Assembly: GCA_014804695.1 (NCBI GenBank)
Contig: JAAUZJ010000011.1
Location: 121,874-185,873, forward strand
Direction of reading: 5' to 3'
DNA length: 64,000 nt
DNA from: Lachnospiraceae bacterium
Lineage (GTDB): Bacteria; Bacillota; Clostridia; Lachnospirales; Lachnospiraceae
Under the pieces are notes generated by a model. It worked only from the letters and a program-made list of their open reading frames with translations. It was not told where the DNA came from and made no database searches. The position numbers were made by a program, and so were the translations under genes. Shown here in pieces: positions 35,903-44,962 of the stretch (the stretch's first letter is position 1; every line of letters starts with the position of its first letter).

Positions 35903-36961
35903 GTGAAATTGGGGAAGAGGTTGATTGTGTGTGTTATTAGTTTGGGTTTGATTGTAGGTAGTTTGTCGGGGTGTGGGAATGATGTGCAGGAGGAAGAGGT
36001 TAAGAGTATTAAGATAGGTGTGACGGTGTATGATCAGTATGATACTTTTGTGTCACAGTTGATAGACAGGTTTAATGTTTATGCGAGTGAGAAGGAAGCG
36101 GAGACGGGAGTAGCCATAAATATTGAGGTATACAATGCAGCGGATAGTCAGCCTACACAGAATAGTCAGGTGGAGACTATGATGGGTGACGGATGTAATG
36201 TGGTTTGCGTAAACCTTGTGGACAGGACGGAGCCGAAAACGATTATTGATATGGCGGAGAAGAATAACGTGCCGGTCATATTTTTTAACAGGGAATTGGT
36301 AGCAGAGGATTTGGAGAGATGGGAACAGCTTTATTATGTTGGAGCCAAGGCGTTTGAATCCGGTATTATGGAAGGTGAGATTGCCGCGGATGTTTTTAAA
36401 AATGACTCTGCTGCGGATAAAAACGGAGACGGAATTTTTCAGTATATTGTTTTAGAGGGAGAAGCCGGACATCAGGATGCGATTGTGCGTACAGAATATT
36501 CCGTTTCTACGATAATTGAACGCGGCGTAGAGGTGGAAAAGCTTAACTATGCGATTGCCAATTGGAATAGGGCGCAGGCTCAGACCAAGATGACGCAAAT
36601 GCTTGGCGAGTATGGAAATAAAATTGAACTTGTGCTTGCAAATAACGACGATATGGCGCTTGGCGCGATAGACGCTTTGAAAGCTGCCGAGATTGCACCT
36701 GAGCGTTGGCCGGTCGTGGTGGGTATAGATGGAACAAACGTAGGACTTGAGGCCGTTAAGAATGGTGAGATGGCAGGAACCGTATATAATGACAAAGAGG
36801 GACAGGCAAAAGCAATGCTAGACCTTGCATACGAACTTTCTACAGGAGGAAGTTTGGCAGGCCTGGATATGGAGGATGGAAAATATATCCGACTGCCTTA
36901 TGCGAAGGTGGGAGTAGAGGATGTTGAAGAATATATAGAGAAAAGTGAGATGATGCCGTAG
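35903..36961 (+). CDS. Second MglB-like galactose/glucose-binding lipoprotein
   Basis: A 352-residue protein, GTG start with GAGAGGAG upstream. The lipoprotein signal ends SLSGC (Cys24). The type I binding fold carries KIGVTVYDQYDTFVSQL, VPVIFFNRELVAEDLERWEQ, GIFQYIVLEGEAGHQDA and ELVLANNDDMALGAI, aligning with the 27139 protein. It ends the sensor cluster and may supply ligand either to the importer or to the sensor. Codons in the first 120 bp are unusually poor in C and rich in G and T. Confidence 0.9.
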   Translation: MKLGKRLIVCVISLGLIVGSLSGCGNDVQEEEVKSIKIGVTVYDQYDTFVSQLIDRFNVYASEKEAETGVAINIEVYNAADSQPTQNSQVETMMGDGCNVVCVNLVDRTEPKTIIDMAEKNNVPVIFFNRELVAEDLERWEQLYYVGAKAFESGIMEGEIAADVFKNDSAADKNGDGIFQYIVLEGEAGHQDAIVRTEYSVSTIIERGVEVEKLNYAIANWNRAQAQTKMTQMLGEYGNKIELVLANNDDMALGAIDALKAAEIAPERWPVVVGIDGTNVGLEAVKNGEMAGTVYNDKEGQAKAMLDLAYELSTGGSLAGLDMEDGKYIRLPYAKVGVEDVEEYIEKSEMMP

Positions 36962-37008
36962 AGAATGGGGCGGCATTTAATAGATGCGGAATTAATGCCA
37001 AATATATA

Positions 37009-37063
37009 TTGACACGCGGGTCTATATGTGATAGACTGCATTTATAGTCTATTGATAATAGAC
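37009..37063 (+). promoter_or_regulatory. Promoter and twin operators of the first BlaI/M56 module
   Basis: TTGACA (37009-37014) is followed after 17 bp by TAGACT, a weak -10. Two copies of the palindrome GTCTAT-N5-ATAGAC lie at 37020-37036 and 37047-37063, 27 bp apart. The first covers the spacer and -10; the second lies just past the start point. This is the layout of BlaI/MecI repressor sites. Confidence 0.75.
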
Positions 37064-37110
37064 CGGATTTGCTAATACGGATAATAAATTAAGCGGGAGG
37101 AGACAATCGT

Positions 37111-37470
37111 ATGAAAGAATACAAATTAGCAGAAGGTGAGTTAAGGTTTGCGGAATTAATTTGGGAAAAGGAGCCAATCACTTCTCCCGAGTTAGTGAAA
37201 TTGTGTGAGAAGAAATTTAACTGGAAAAAGTCAACGACATATACTGTTTTAAAGAAGCTGTGCGATAGAGGTATATTTCAAAATGAAAAGGCGGTGGTGA
37301 CTTCCCTGATCAGCAAAGAGGAATTTTACAGCCATAAGAGCAGGAGCTTTGTAGAAGAATCATTTGGCGGATCCATACCAAGGTTTCTGACGGCGTTTAT
37401 GGGTGGGAAAAAGCTGACGGCAGAACAGGCGGAGGAAATTAAGGATTTGATTGATAGTTTTAAAGAGTGA
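37111..37470 (+). CDS. BlaI/MecI family repressor
   Basis: A 119-residue protein. The winged helix (LAEGELRFAELIWEKEPITSPELVKLCEKKFNWKKSTTYTVLKKLCDRG) is the BlaI core, and the C-terminal helices (LTAFMGGKKLTAEQAEEIKDLIDSF) form the dimer. BlaI repressors are cleaved after the paired M56 sensor detects an envelope signal. GGGAGGAG precedes the ATG. The M56 gene is 83 bp downstream. No beta-lactamase or PBP2a gene is near. Confidence 0.93.
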   Translation: MKEYKLAEGELRFAELIWEKEPITSPELVKLCEKKFNWKKSTTYTVLKKLCDRGIFQNEKAVVTSLISKEEFYSHKSRSFVEESFGGSIPRFLTAFMGGKKLTAEQAEEIKDLIDSFKE

Positions 37471-37552
37471 GGAACTGATGTCTAAGTTCTGGTTATTGGA
37501 ATAGAGCTTCACAAATATTTAGAAAAAGCGTGTAAATAGAGGAGAGGTAACA

Positions 37553-39256
37553 ATGGAATTGAGCCAAATATTTATCAAAATATTAAACATGAGTTTCACA
37601 GCAGGTTATTGTATTATAGCAGTTATTTTGCTTAGACTTTTACTGAGAAAACAAGCTAAAATTTTTTCTTATCTGTTGTGGAGTGTAGTGCTGTTCCGGC
37701 TTATTTGTCCATTTTCAATATCGAGTGCTTACAGCCTGCTCAGGGTGAATACGGATATTATTTCACAGGAAAATATAGATAGATGGGCTACAGCTAACCT
37801 GAATCAAAATAATATAGCGGATGATGCCGTACCGACACTGCCTACATATATAAATGCAGATAATATTCAAGATTCCTATTTTAATACGGATATGCAGGAA
37901 ATGAGCAGGAATACATGGATAAATGAAGCATTTGTTGTGGCCTCATGGATATGGGTGGCAGGAATGGCGCTGCTCATACTTTATAGCATAGTAGCGACAC
38001 TGCGTATGAGATATTTTTTGAAAAAAGCTATATACATAGAGAAGAATATATATGAAGCGGAAGGGATTGCTACGCCTTTTGTATTTGGTATTATCAGACC
38101 GCGCATTTATATTCCCGAATATATAAACGAAGACGAGAGGAAGTATGTTTTGGCGCATGAAGAAATTCATATTGCAAGAAAGGATTATTTAGTAAAAATA
38201 TTGGCGTATCTGGTCGTATGCCTGCATTGGTTTAATCCGCTTGTATGGGTGGCTTTTATCTTTATGGAAAATGATATGGAAATGTCGTGTGATGAAGCGG
38301 TGCTTAGGAAACTAGGCGAAGGCGTAAAGAAAGAATACTCGCGCTCTTTGCTTTCCCTGTCTGTTGGACGAAAATTTTTCCAAAGCAGTCCGTTGGCGTT
38401 TGGAGAAGGAAATGTGAAGGATAGAATCCAGAATATATTAGGCTATCATAAAAGGGCGTTTGTAACCGTAGTATTGGCTGTGGCAATTCTTATAATTGCA
38501 GGTATAGGGCTTATATTGAATCCGGCTGGAGGTAATGTAGACGAAGTTGATTTGGATAAATTATCAGAATTTGTAGAAAATTACGCAACGGTATTTAGTG
38601 GCCGGGACGGGGCAAAAATGGTGGATGTATACATAGATGAAGAAACCGCGCTTGAAAATGTATTCATGTTGGAAAAAGCAGGGGATGGTTATACATTAGG
38701 GTTGTCAAGCCCTTTTATTGACAGCTTTAGGTATCATATTATTCATGAAGAAAATAAAGCGGATATTTACTATTATGCAATGACATCCGATCCGCATATG
38801 GCGGTATGGAAGGAACAGATGAGCTATACATTAGTTGAAGGCGAGTATAAAGCGGTTAGCAGCAGCCTAAAGTTTTTGGACAGTATTTCATCTAAAGAAG
38901 AATTTGACGAGGCGTATCTGGTTGACGGCGAATATCAGTTTGCCAATTATCAGGAAAACGGCTTTGTTGAGGCGATTAAATATCAGATAGAGGAAGGAAA
39001 TCCGTATACGGACAATATGGTATATGCAAAGCCTGAGACGGCAGCAGAGAATATCCTGAATCTGACAGGCGGAAGCGGAATAGTGGAAGGAGACTATGCA
39101 TGGCAGGCAATGGTGCGGTATACCTTTGCAGACGGAAGCGAAGTAACGCTCCCTATGTATAATCCGCTTGATGAACAGGCAGGTAGTGGCGAAAGCTGGA
39201 ACGGTCAGGATATATGGATTGTTGATACTGCGGTCTGGAATGCAAAGGCGCCGTAG
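37553..39256 (+). CDS. M56 family metallopeptidase sensor (BlaR1-like)
   Basis: A 567-residue protein. The membrane segments in the first 330 residues include the gluzincin HEEIH (202-206) in LAHEEIHIARKDYL and the downstream DMEMSCDEAVLRKLG. A further TM at about 303-325 precedes an extracytoplasmic C-terminal domain of about 240 residues. This domain is not a penicillin-binding domain: no SxxK/SxN/KTG set is visible. It contains a DUF4829-like segment (LSEFVENYATVFSGRDG). The ligand is therefore unknown. Confidence 0.9.
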   Translation: MELSQIFIKILNMSFTAGYCIIAVILLRLLLRKQAKIFSYLLWSVVLFRLICPFSISSAYSLLRVNTDIISQENIDRWATANLNQNNIADDAVPTLPTYINADNIQDSYFNTDMQEMSRNTWINEAFVVASWIWVAGMALLILYSIVATLRMRYFLKKAIYIEKNIYEAEGIATPFVFGIIRPRIYIPEYINEDERKYVLAHEEIHIARKDYLVKILAYLVVCLHWFNPLVWVAFIFMENDMEMSCDEAVLRKLGEGVKKEYSRSLLSLSVGRKFFQSSPLAFGEGNVKDRIQNILGYHKRAFVTVVLAVAILIIAGIGLILNPAGGNVDEVDLDKLSEFVENYATVFSGRDGAKMVDVYIDEETALENVFMLEKAGDGYTLGLSSPFIDSFRYHIIHEENKADIYYYAMTSDPHMAVWKEQMSYTLVEGEYKAVSSSLKFLDSISSKEEFDEAYLVDGEYQFANYQENGFVEAIKYQIEEGNPYTDNMVYAKPETAAENILNLTGGSGIVEGDYAWQAMVRYTFADGSEVTLPMYNPLDEQAGSGESWNGQDIWIVDTAVWNAKAP

Positions 39257-39322
39257 ATGGTTAGATAAAATTGATATTTTTAAAAAGTAAATTTTGTAAA
39301 TAAACTGATAATTTTTGTAGAT

Positions 39323-39370
39323 AATCGGAAAGTTTGCTGGTTTGGTTACAGGGCTTTCCGATTATTTTTT
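39323..39370 (+). terminator. Terminator after the first M56 gene
   Basis: AATCGGAAAG (39323-39332) pairs with CTTTCCGATT (39354-39363) around a 21-nt loop, followed by ATTTTTTA. It separates the two BlaI/M56 modules. Confidence 0.75.
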
Positions 39371-39383
39371 ACAAAATAAATGG

Positions 39384-39420
39384 TTGACATGTGTATACCA
39401 ATGTGTTATGGTTGGTATAC
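39384..39420 (+). promoter_or_regulatory. Promoter and operator of the second BlaI/M56 module
   Basis: TTGACA (39384-39389), 17 bp, TATGGT (39407-39412). A perfect inverted repeat, GTATACCAA (39393-39401) and TTGGTATAC (39412-39420), overlaps the spacer and -10. Its sequence differs from the GTCTAT palindromes of the first module, so the two repressors probably do not cross-regulate. Confidence 0.75.
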
Positions 39421-39485
39421 AACAGTACACCTTATATAAAAGTATTGTTTATTCAATTAAATACATAGAAAAGGAAAAGCATATT

Positions 39486-39860
39486 ATGACAAACGTAAAT
39501 TTATCGGATGGTGAATGGAAGATCATGAATCAGTTGTGGGAGCATGAGACGGCTACCATAACGGAGCTTACGGCGTGGCTGCAGGAGACAACAGGCTGGG
39601 ATAAGCACATTATTATTACTATGCTTAATCGTATGGTAAAGAAGGGGGCGGTTTCTTTTTATGAAAAAGGGCGGGCGAAGCAGTTTTATCCGCTGATTTC
39701 ACAGAGCGAGGTTTCTATTCGCGAGACAAAGGGATTTTTGAATAAGGTATATCGGGGCAGTATAGGAATGATGGTCAATGCAATGGTAGAGGATAAGGCA
39801 CTGTCGAAGCAGGATATAGAAGAGCTTTATAAAATTCTGGAACAGGCTGAATTAAAATAA
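39486..39860 (+). CDS. BlaI/MecI family repressor (second copy)
   Basis: A 124-residue protein; the start at 39486 is set by AAAGGAAAAG upstream. The winged helix reads LSDGEWKIMNQLWEHETATITELTAWLQETTGWDKHIIITMLNRMVKKGAV, closer to the standard BlaI form than the first copy. The C-terminal dimer helices are present. It lies 15 bp before the second M56 gene in one transcript, behind a promoter covered by its own palindrome. Confidence 0.94.
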   Translation: MTNVNLSDGEWKIMNQLWEHETATITELTAWLQETTGWDKHIIITMLNRMVKKGAVSFYEKGRAKQFYPLISQSEVSIRETKGFLNKVYRGSIGMMVNAMVEDKALSKQDIEELYKILEQAELK

Positions 39861-39875
39861 AAAGGGGTTGTATCA

Positions 39876-42527
39876 ATGATAGAAACAATTATTACATCTT
39901 CAATATTGATTATATGCATTATATTATTAAGGAGACTTTGCAGGGGTAAAATAAGCGCAGGCGTGCAGTATGCACTCTGGCTGATAGTGGCGCTTAGATT
40001 GATTGTGCCGGCGGTTATGGTTGTCTTTCCTAATTTGTTGCCGGAATGGGATCTTAGCATTATGAATGTGGCTGAGAAAGTCGGGACAAATGCACAGGAT
40101 TATATGCAGGAACCGGTGAATATTGGACAGATTAATGTTCCGTTTGGTAAACTGCCCTTTGTTAATGTAGCAAATGACGGACCGACAGCCGTATTTGTTG
40201 CAGGACAGATCGGCTGGACATGGTTGGACTTTTTCAAGGGTATATGGTATGCAGGAATTGTAATTGCAGGCGTATGGATGGCGGCAGTTAATATATTGTT
40301 TATGCGAAGACTTTTGGCAAACCGGACTAAATACGAGAAAGAGGATTATAAACTTCCGATATATTATGTCAAAGAACTGGCTTCTCCCTGTCTGTATGGA
40401 ATTCCGGGGAAACAGGCGGTTTATCTGCCTGAGGAAGTTATAGAGGATGAGGAGAGAATCAGACATATTCTGGCACACGAATATTGTCATTATAAGCATA
40501 GGGATGTATTATGGGCAGGACTGCGCTGCATATTGCTGGCGGTTTATTGGTTCAATCCGCTTGTGTGGTTAGCGGCTGTTTTGTCTAAACGTGACTGCGA
40601 GCTTGCCTGCGACGAAGCCGCGATCAGGATGCTTGGTGAAGATGAAAGAATTGCATACGGTAAGACGTTGCTTTCCCTGATTACCAAAACGACGAAGGCA
40701 TCGGATATAGTCTGCGCCGCAACAACGATGACGGGCACAGGCAAGAGTATTAAGGAGAGAATTAAGAGAATTGCCCAGAAGCCGAAACGGTTAGCCGTTA
40801 TTCTGCTTCCGGTTTTAGTAGCAGTGGGCGCAATCGTTGCATTTACTTTTACACAGGCAAAAGAATATCCGGAAGGTGCATTTTTCTTGGAAGGAGAGGG
40901 AGAGCAGCTTGTTTCGACAGATTGCTTCCAGATTAATTTCCCGGAAAGTATAGCGAAAGAAATATATTGCATAAAAGAAAATGACACTGATGTCACAATT
41001 TATCATAAGGATGATAAAAGAGAAATTGGAGCTTTTCGCAAGCTTATATATGAAGAGGCCGTTGCGCTTTCGGATGAGAGGGAAGTTGTACCGATCGGGG
41101 ATTATGGAAAGAATTGGAAGCTTAAGTTTCATATGAATGGCGGAGATGATAGTGAAGGTGTTATTGATGGAAACTCTATATCAACGTATTATGATCCTTA
41201 TGATGAGAATGAGACCGGGACTGGTGGGGTAGCAGGTACGGACAGTAATGCTGATTCGACTTATATAGATAATGATTCAACTGATACAGAGAGTTATTAT
41301 GGCGTTGATTCGGCTGATACTGCGTACGCATCAAACGGTGGTATCGATCCTATCCCGGCGCCGGAGGATGTAGATAGCAAGGTAATCAACCTGCCTTATG
41401 ATGAAAATGCGGATTATTCAGCGGTAGATGCCGGGGAAAAGGGAAGTGACACCCAAAATGAAGACTATACTTATATAATTTATACAGAAGATGTAAGTAA
41501 CAGTACCCCGTATGAAGAAAGTCATGATTATCTTCCGAATGAGAATATTATTGTAACAGATATAAACGATGCTTCAAGTACTGTAGACCATTTTTATACA
41601 CCTTATACGCCAAATGAGAATAATGAAACAGAAGATGTAAATAAAAATGATGCAGGGAATCAAGAGGCGGCCCCGTATGAAGAGGCACATGATTATCTTC
41701 CGAATGAGAATATTACTGTAACATATACACCCGATGAGTCACATACCGTAGTAGATCATATTTATACTCCGAACGAGAATGTTGAAGCAGAAGATATTGC
41801 AGAGAGTCAAACCGGTGCCACATATGAAGAAAGTCATGATTATCTTCCAAGCGAGAGTGTTCACGACGAAGGAACTTCTACTATAATGCTTCCTGATGAT
41901 GAGATTACTAATGTAAATATACCGGCATATAAATACTGCTATATTTACGTACCCGCAGATAATTCCGATGCCGAAGAAAATATACAAGAAAAGCTGGCAG
42001 AACTGAATCAGGAAATTATTGATTTGAGTGATTCTGTTACTATATTATTTATAAGTATGGATTCCATGGAAGAGATACTGGATATTCTTGCGGGAACTCA
42101 CCGATCGGATATTAATGATTTACCCAATATCTCTGAAATCGCCCAGACGATTCCGACCGCGGAAGGATTAAGTTATAGTATGACGGAGTTGTCAGATCGC
42201 GAGCCGGATAAGATAACGCTGCATTATCACTTATTGTATGACGATATTGCAAAGATAGATCAGGATACGCTCTTTGTGGATGCGGTATTAATGTTTTCAC
42301 TGATTGAGGATCTGGAGACATGCAGCTTCCAGATTAGTGGGGATTCTGAAAAAATTAAATATTCTGTAGCTACACTGGATGATTATCTGGCATCAACGGT
42401 GAATTATAATTATGAAAGAAGTGAAATGGAAGAGCTGTTTGGGGAACTTTATCCATGTTCTGAAACAAAGGAGGAGTTTGTTGATTTATATAACAGGGTT
42501 GTGGAGTACCTTGGGGAGCAGGAATAG
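39876..42527 (+). CDS. Large M56 metallopeptidase sensor with acidic Tyr-rich repeat region
   Basis: An 883-residue protein, far longer than the 570-600 usual for BlaR1. The N-terminal membrane protease has HEYCH (201-205) in LAHEYCHYKHRDVLWA and CDEAAIRMLG; a TM at about 306-328 precedes the outside part. Residues about 330-430 are a small folded region. Residues about 435-670 are acidic, with Tyr, Asp and Asn and three copies of YEE-[SA]-HDYLP. Residues about 680-883 include a helical domain (EEILDILAG, FVDLYNRVVEYLGEQ). The ligand-sensing part is not a penicillin-binding domain. Confidence 0.88.
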   Translation: MIETIITSSILIICIILLRRLCRGKISAGVQYALWLIVALRLIVPAVMVVFPNLLPEWDLSIMNVAEKVGTNAQDYMQEPVNIGQINVPFGKLPFVNVANDGPTAVFVAGQIGWTWLDFFKGIWYAGIVIAGVWMAAVNILFMRRLLANRTKYEKEDYKLPIYYVKELASPCLYGIPGKQAVYLPEEVIEDEERIRHILAHEYCHYKHRDVLWAGLRCILLAVYWFNPLVWLAAVLSKRDCELACDEAAIRMLGEDERIAYGKTLLSLITKTTKASDIVCAATTMTGTGKSIKERIKRIAQKPKRLAVILLPVLVAVGAIVAFTFTQAKEYPEGAFFLEGEGEQLVSTDCFQINFPESIAKEIYCIKENDTDVTIYHKDDKREIGAFRKLIYEEAVALSDEREVVPIGDYGKNWKLKFHMNGGDDSEGVIDGNSISTYYDPYDENETGTGGVAGTDSNADSTYIDNDSTDTESYYGVDSADTAYASNGGIDPIPAPEDVDSKVINLPYDENADYSAVDAGEKGSDTQNEDYTYIIYTEDVSNSTPYEESHDYLPNENIIVTDINDASSTVDHFYTPYTPNENNETEDVNKNDAGNQEAAPYEEAHDYLPNENITVTYTPDESHTVVDHIYTPNENVEAEDIAESQTGATYEESHDYLPSESVHDEGTSTIMLPDDEITNVNIPAYKYCYIYVPADNSDAEENIQEKLAELNQEIIDLSDSVTILFISMDSMEEILDILAGTHRSDINDLPNISEIAQTIPTAEGLSYSMTELSDREPDKITLHYHLLYDDIAKIDQDTLFVDAVLMFSLIEDLETCSFQISGDSEKIKYSVATLDDYLASTVNYNYERSEMEELFGELYPCSETKEEFVDLYNRVVEYLGEQE
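41509..41865 (+). repeat. Three coding repeats in the M56 ectodomain
   Basis: Copies start at 41509, 41673 and 41820, each encoding a YEE-[SA]-HDYLP-[NS]-E block. The first two continue with NENI-x-VT and end VDH-x-YTP. Spacing is 164 and 147 bp. The DNA is also conserved (catgattatcttcc in all three), which indicates recent duplication. Confidence 0.8.
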
Positions 42528-42736
42528 TATTGTATCCGATTTATAAATTATAAAATTTTAATAAAATATTAAACTTTTTGAAACATTTTTTTAATCTAAA
42601 TACTCTAATATATAGTAATGTATAAACTATATATGGTATAGTATAAACAAGTTGTTTTAGAGATTATTTAAAGATAGGTTTGTTAAATTATTATCGGGAT
42701 AAAACTATTTATTACCTTAAGGGAGTGGGGATAAAA

Positions 42737-43636
42737 GTGCAAAATACAGTACATAAGAAGAACTCGGAGATAGCCTTATGGGAAATGAATGCACCCAGAA
42801 GTAAAACTGCAAATAGGGCTGGAAGAAATCGCTCTCGTAGTTCACAAACTACTAATCGCACAAGCACTAAAAATATTCATGTAATTGAACCTACGGCCAG
42901 ACCAAAGCATTATTATCAGAGTCCTGATATGACTCTGATTGCTGAACGCAGATTGGCAAGACGCCGACGCGCATATTTTTACCGCGCGTTGGCATTTGTC
43001 ATGCTTGCGTCTATATTTGTGCTTATGGTTTCTGTAGTGGGATTTATCTTTAAATTTATGGGCAAAGAACAGGTGAAGGAAGCAAGCACTGTAAAGAGTA
43101 TGCCAATCATAAAAGATGTCGAGGAGCCTAAGATAGCTAAGCCGGATATAACGGTTGATTTGCTGGAAGTTAACGATTATTCCAGACCTGCAACTGAACT
43201 TAACGAAATTAAAAGCATTTTCGTTCATTATACCGCCAATCCCGGCACATCTGCCAAGCAGAACCGCAGTTATTTTTCCAATCTCAGCGAGACTCACGAA
43301 CGCTCAGCAAGCGCACATTTCATTGTAGGTTATGAAGGAGAAATTATACAGTGTATCCCTATGGACGAACAGGCTTATGCGGTAATGACAAGAAATGAGG
43401 ACTCTATTTCTATAGAATGCTGCTATTTGGATAAAGACGGACAGTTTACGCAGGAAACCTATGATTCATTGATACATCTTCTTGCCTGGCTTAAGCAGGA
43501 GTACAATTTGGAAAACGAGGATATACTGCGCTATTATGACTGCGGCGGCAAACTTTGCCCGATTTATTATGTGGAAAATGAAGACGCATGGGATAAGTTG
43601 CTTAGGGATGTTAGTAGGTTTGAGGAAGAACAATAA
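42737..43636 (+). CDS. Membrane-anchored N-acetylmuramoyl-L-alanine amidase (Amidase_2/PGRP type)
   Basis: About 299 residues from GTG 42737, chosen because GGGAGTGGGG lies just upstream; an in-frame TTG at 42680 gives 19 more residues without a ribosome site. The N-terminus is very basic, with Arg/Ser/Asn and RRLARRRRAYFYR before TM at about 90-110. The amidase domain follows: IFVHYTANPGTSAKQNRSYFSN with the first zinc His, SASAHFIVGYEGEIIQCIP, and CGGKLCPIYY at the end. The enzyme cuts the bond between MurNAc and L-Ala in peptidoglycan. It converges with the next gene with only 3 bp between stops. Confidence 0.9.
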   Translation: MQNTVHKKNSEIALWEMNAPRSKTANRAGRNRSRSSQTTNRTSTKNIHVIEPTARPKHYYQSPDMTLIAERRLARRRRAYFYRALAFVMLASIFVLMVSVVGFIFKFMGKEQVKEASTVKSMPIIKDVEEPKIAKPDITVDLLEVNDYSRPATELNEIKSIFVHYTANPGTSAKQNRSYFSNLSETHERSASAHFIVGYEGEIIQCIPMDEQAYAVMTRNEDSISIECCYLDKDGQFTQETYDSLIHLLAWLKQEYNLENEDILRYYDCGGKLCPIYYVENEDAWDKLLRDVSRFEEEQ

Positions 43637-43639
43637 AAT

Positions 43640-44869
43640 TTAAAGCAGCAGCCAGTCAATCAGATTTAATGCCTTGATTCCATCATAGGAATTGATATAG
43701 TTTCTATCCATAGATAATACGATTTTTTCATAATTATCTGATATCATCCGGAGCGGACGAAGCTCCCGTTCACGAACTTCCTGTGACTGCATGCTTTCCG
43801 TTACCTGAATGTATAACCTGTCATTTGGTTTCTCGGCTACAAAATCTACTTCGGTTTCACCTACCTTACCGATATAAACACGATAATCCCTGCGTATCAG
43901 TTCTAAAAACACAATGTTTTCAATTATATGTCCACGGTCGGCATCACGATACCCAAGAAGCATATTTCTAAACCCCATGTCAATAATATAATTTTTTCCA
44001 AGTGTTTTCAGTAATTGTTTTCCCCTTACATCATATCGTTTGGCAGGATAAAAAACAAAAGCATTGTACAGCATGGAAATATACCGGTTGACTGTTTTTC
44101 CGGCAATGTTTTTTTCTTTTCTATTTTGAATGTCTCCCTCATCAGAAAGCACATTTCCAATATTATTAGGTGAAGTGATGCTGCCGATATTTGAGCAAAG
44201 AAACAGCACAATTTTCTGCAATGTATGTTGGTCTGCCTGCTGGTTTCGCTGCAAAACATCCCGCAAAACAACAGTTGAATAGATACCTTCCAGCGCCTGA
44301 TTACTCCTTGCCTCATTGAATTGATATTCTCTTAGAATCGGCATGCCGCCAAATTGCAAATATGTCTGAAATTTTTCTTCCATTGTAATTGCTGTTTCAA
44401 ATTCATAAAAAGTCAGAAATTCTTTAAACGATAATGGCAGCATGCGAATCTCTACATATCTGCCTGACAGCACAGTGGAAAATTCTGTGGACAGCAAATA
44501 AGCATTGGAGCCGGTAATGTAGATATCAACATCATAATCAATCCGAAAAGACTCTATTGCTTTTTCCCAGTGTTCTACCATTTGCAACTCATCAAAAATC
44601 AAATAAACCTTTCCCTCTGCAGGAATAAGGGAACTAATATAATCGTAAAAAGCTAGATAGTTAGTCAGATTACGATATTTCAGCGACTCTAAGTTAATAT
44701 GAATAACATTGGTATCCGGCACATTGTTTTCTATCAAATATTGATGAAATAAATCAAGTAACGATGACTTTCCGCATCTGCGGATACCAGTTACAATTTT
44801 AACTAAATCAACATCTTTGTTCTGGATGAGCTGCTGTAAATATTCAGGACGATTGATAAGTTTTTGCAT
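43640..44869 (-). CDS. AAA family ATPase with DUF4143 domain
   Basis: A 409-residue protein. Residues 1-180 form the AAA_14 domain with Walker A TGIRRCGKSSLLDLF, Walker B YLIFDELQMV and the sensor segment DIYITGSNAYLL. The C-terminal DUF4143 domain (VVLRDVLQRNQ ... FLELIRRDYRVYIGKVGETEVDFVAEK) contains a PD-(D/E)xK-like E-V-D-F core. The family is widespread and thought to be linked to host-specific adaptation or nucleic-acid processing, but its role is unknown. Two 21-bp direct repeats lie upstream. Confidence 0.93.
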   Translation of the reverse strand: MQKLINRPEYLQQLIQNKDVDLVKIVTGIRRCGKSSLLDLFHQYLIENNVPDTNVIHINLESLKYRNLTNYLAFYDYISSLIPAEGKVYLIFDELQMVEHWEKAIESFRIDYDVDIYITGSNAYLLSTEFSTVLSGRYVEIRMLPLSFKEFLTFYEFETAITMEEKFQTYLQFGGMPILREYQFNEARSNQALEGIYSTVVLRDVLQRNQQADQHTLQKIVLFLCSNIGSITSPNNIGNVLSDEGDIQNRKEKNIAGKTVNRYISMLYNAFVFYPAKRYDVRGKQLLKTLGKNYIIDMGFRNMLLGYRDADRGHIIENIVFLELIRRDYRVYIGKVGETEVDFVAEKPNDRLYIQVTESMQSQEVRERELRPLRMISDNYEKIVLSMDRNYINSYDGIKALNLIDWLLL

Positions 44870-44962
44870 GGCGCATCTCCCATTATTATTTATATATAAC
44901 TTTCATTGTAAGCATTTCTATTTTTTATTATACCCTAATTTGTAATAATTACAATAGTTTTT

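Noticed and set aside
37553-39256. A true beta-lactam sensor (BlaR1/MecR1) call
   Set aside because: The protease half fits, but the outside domain lacks penicillin-binding motifs and no resistance gene is adjacent.
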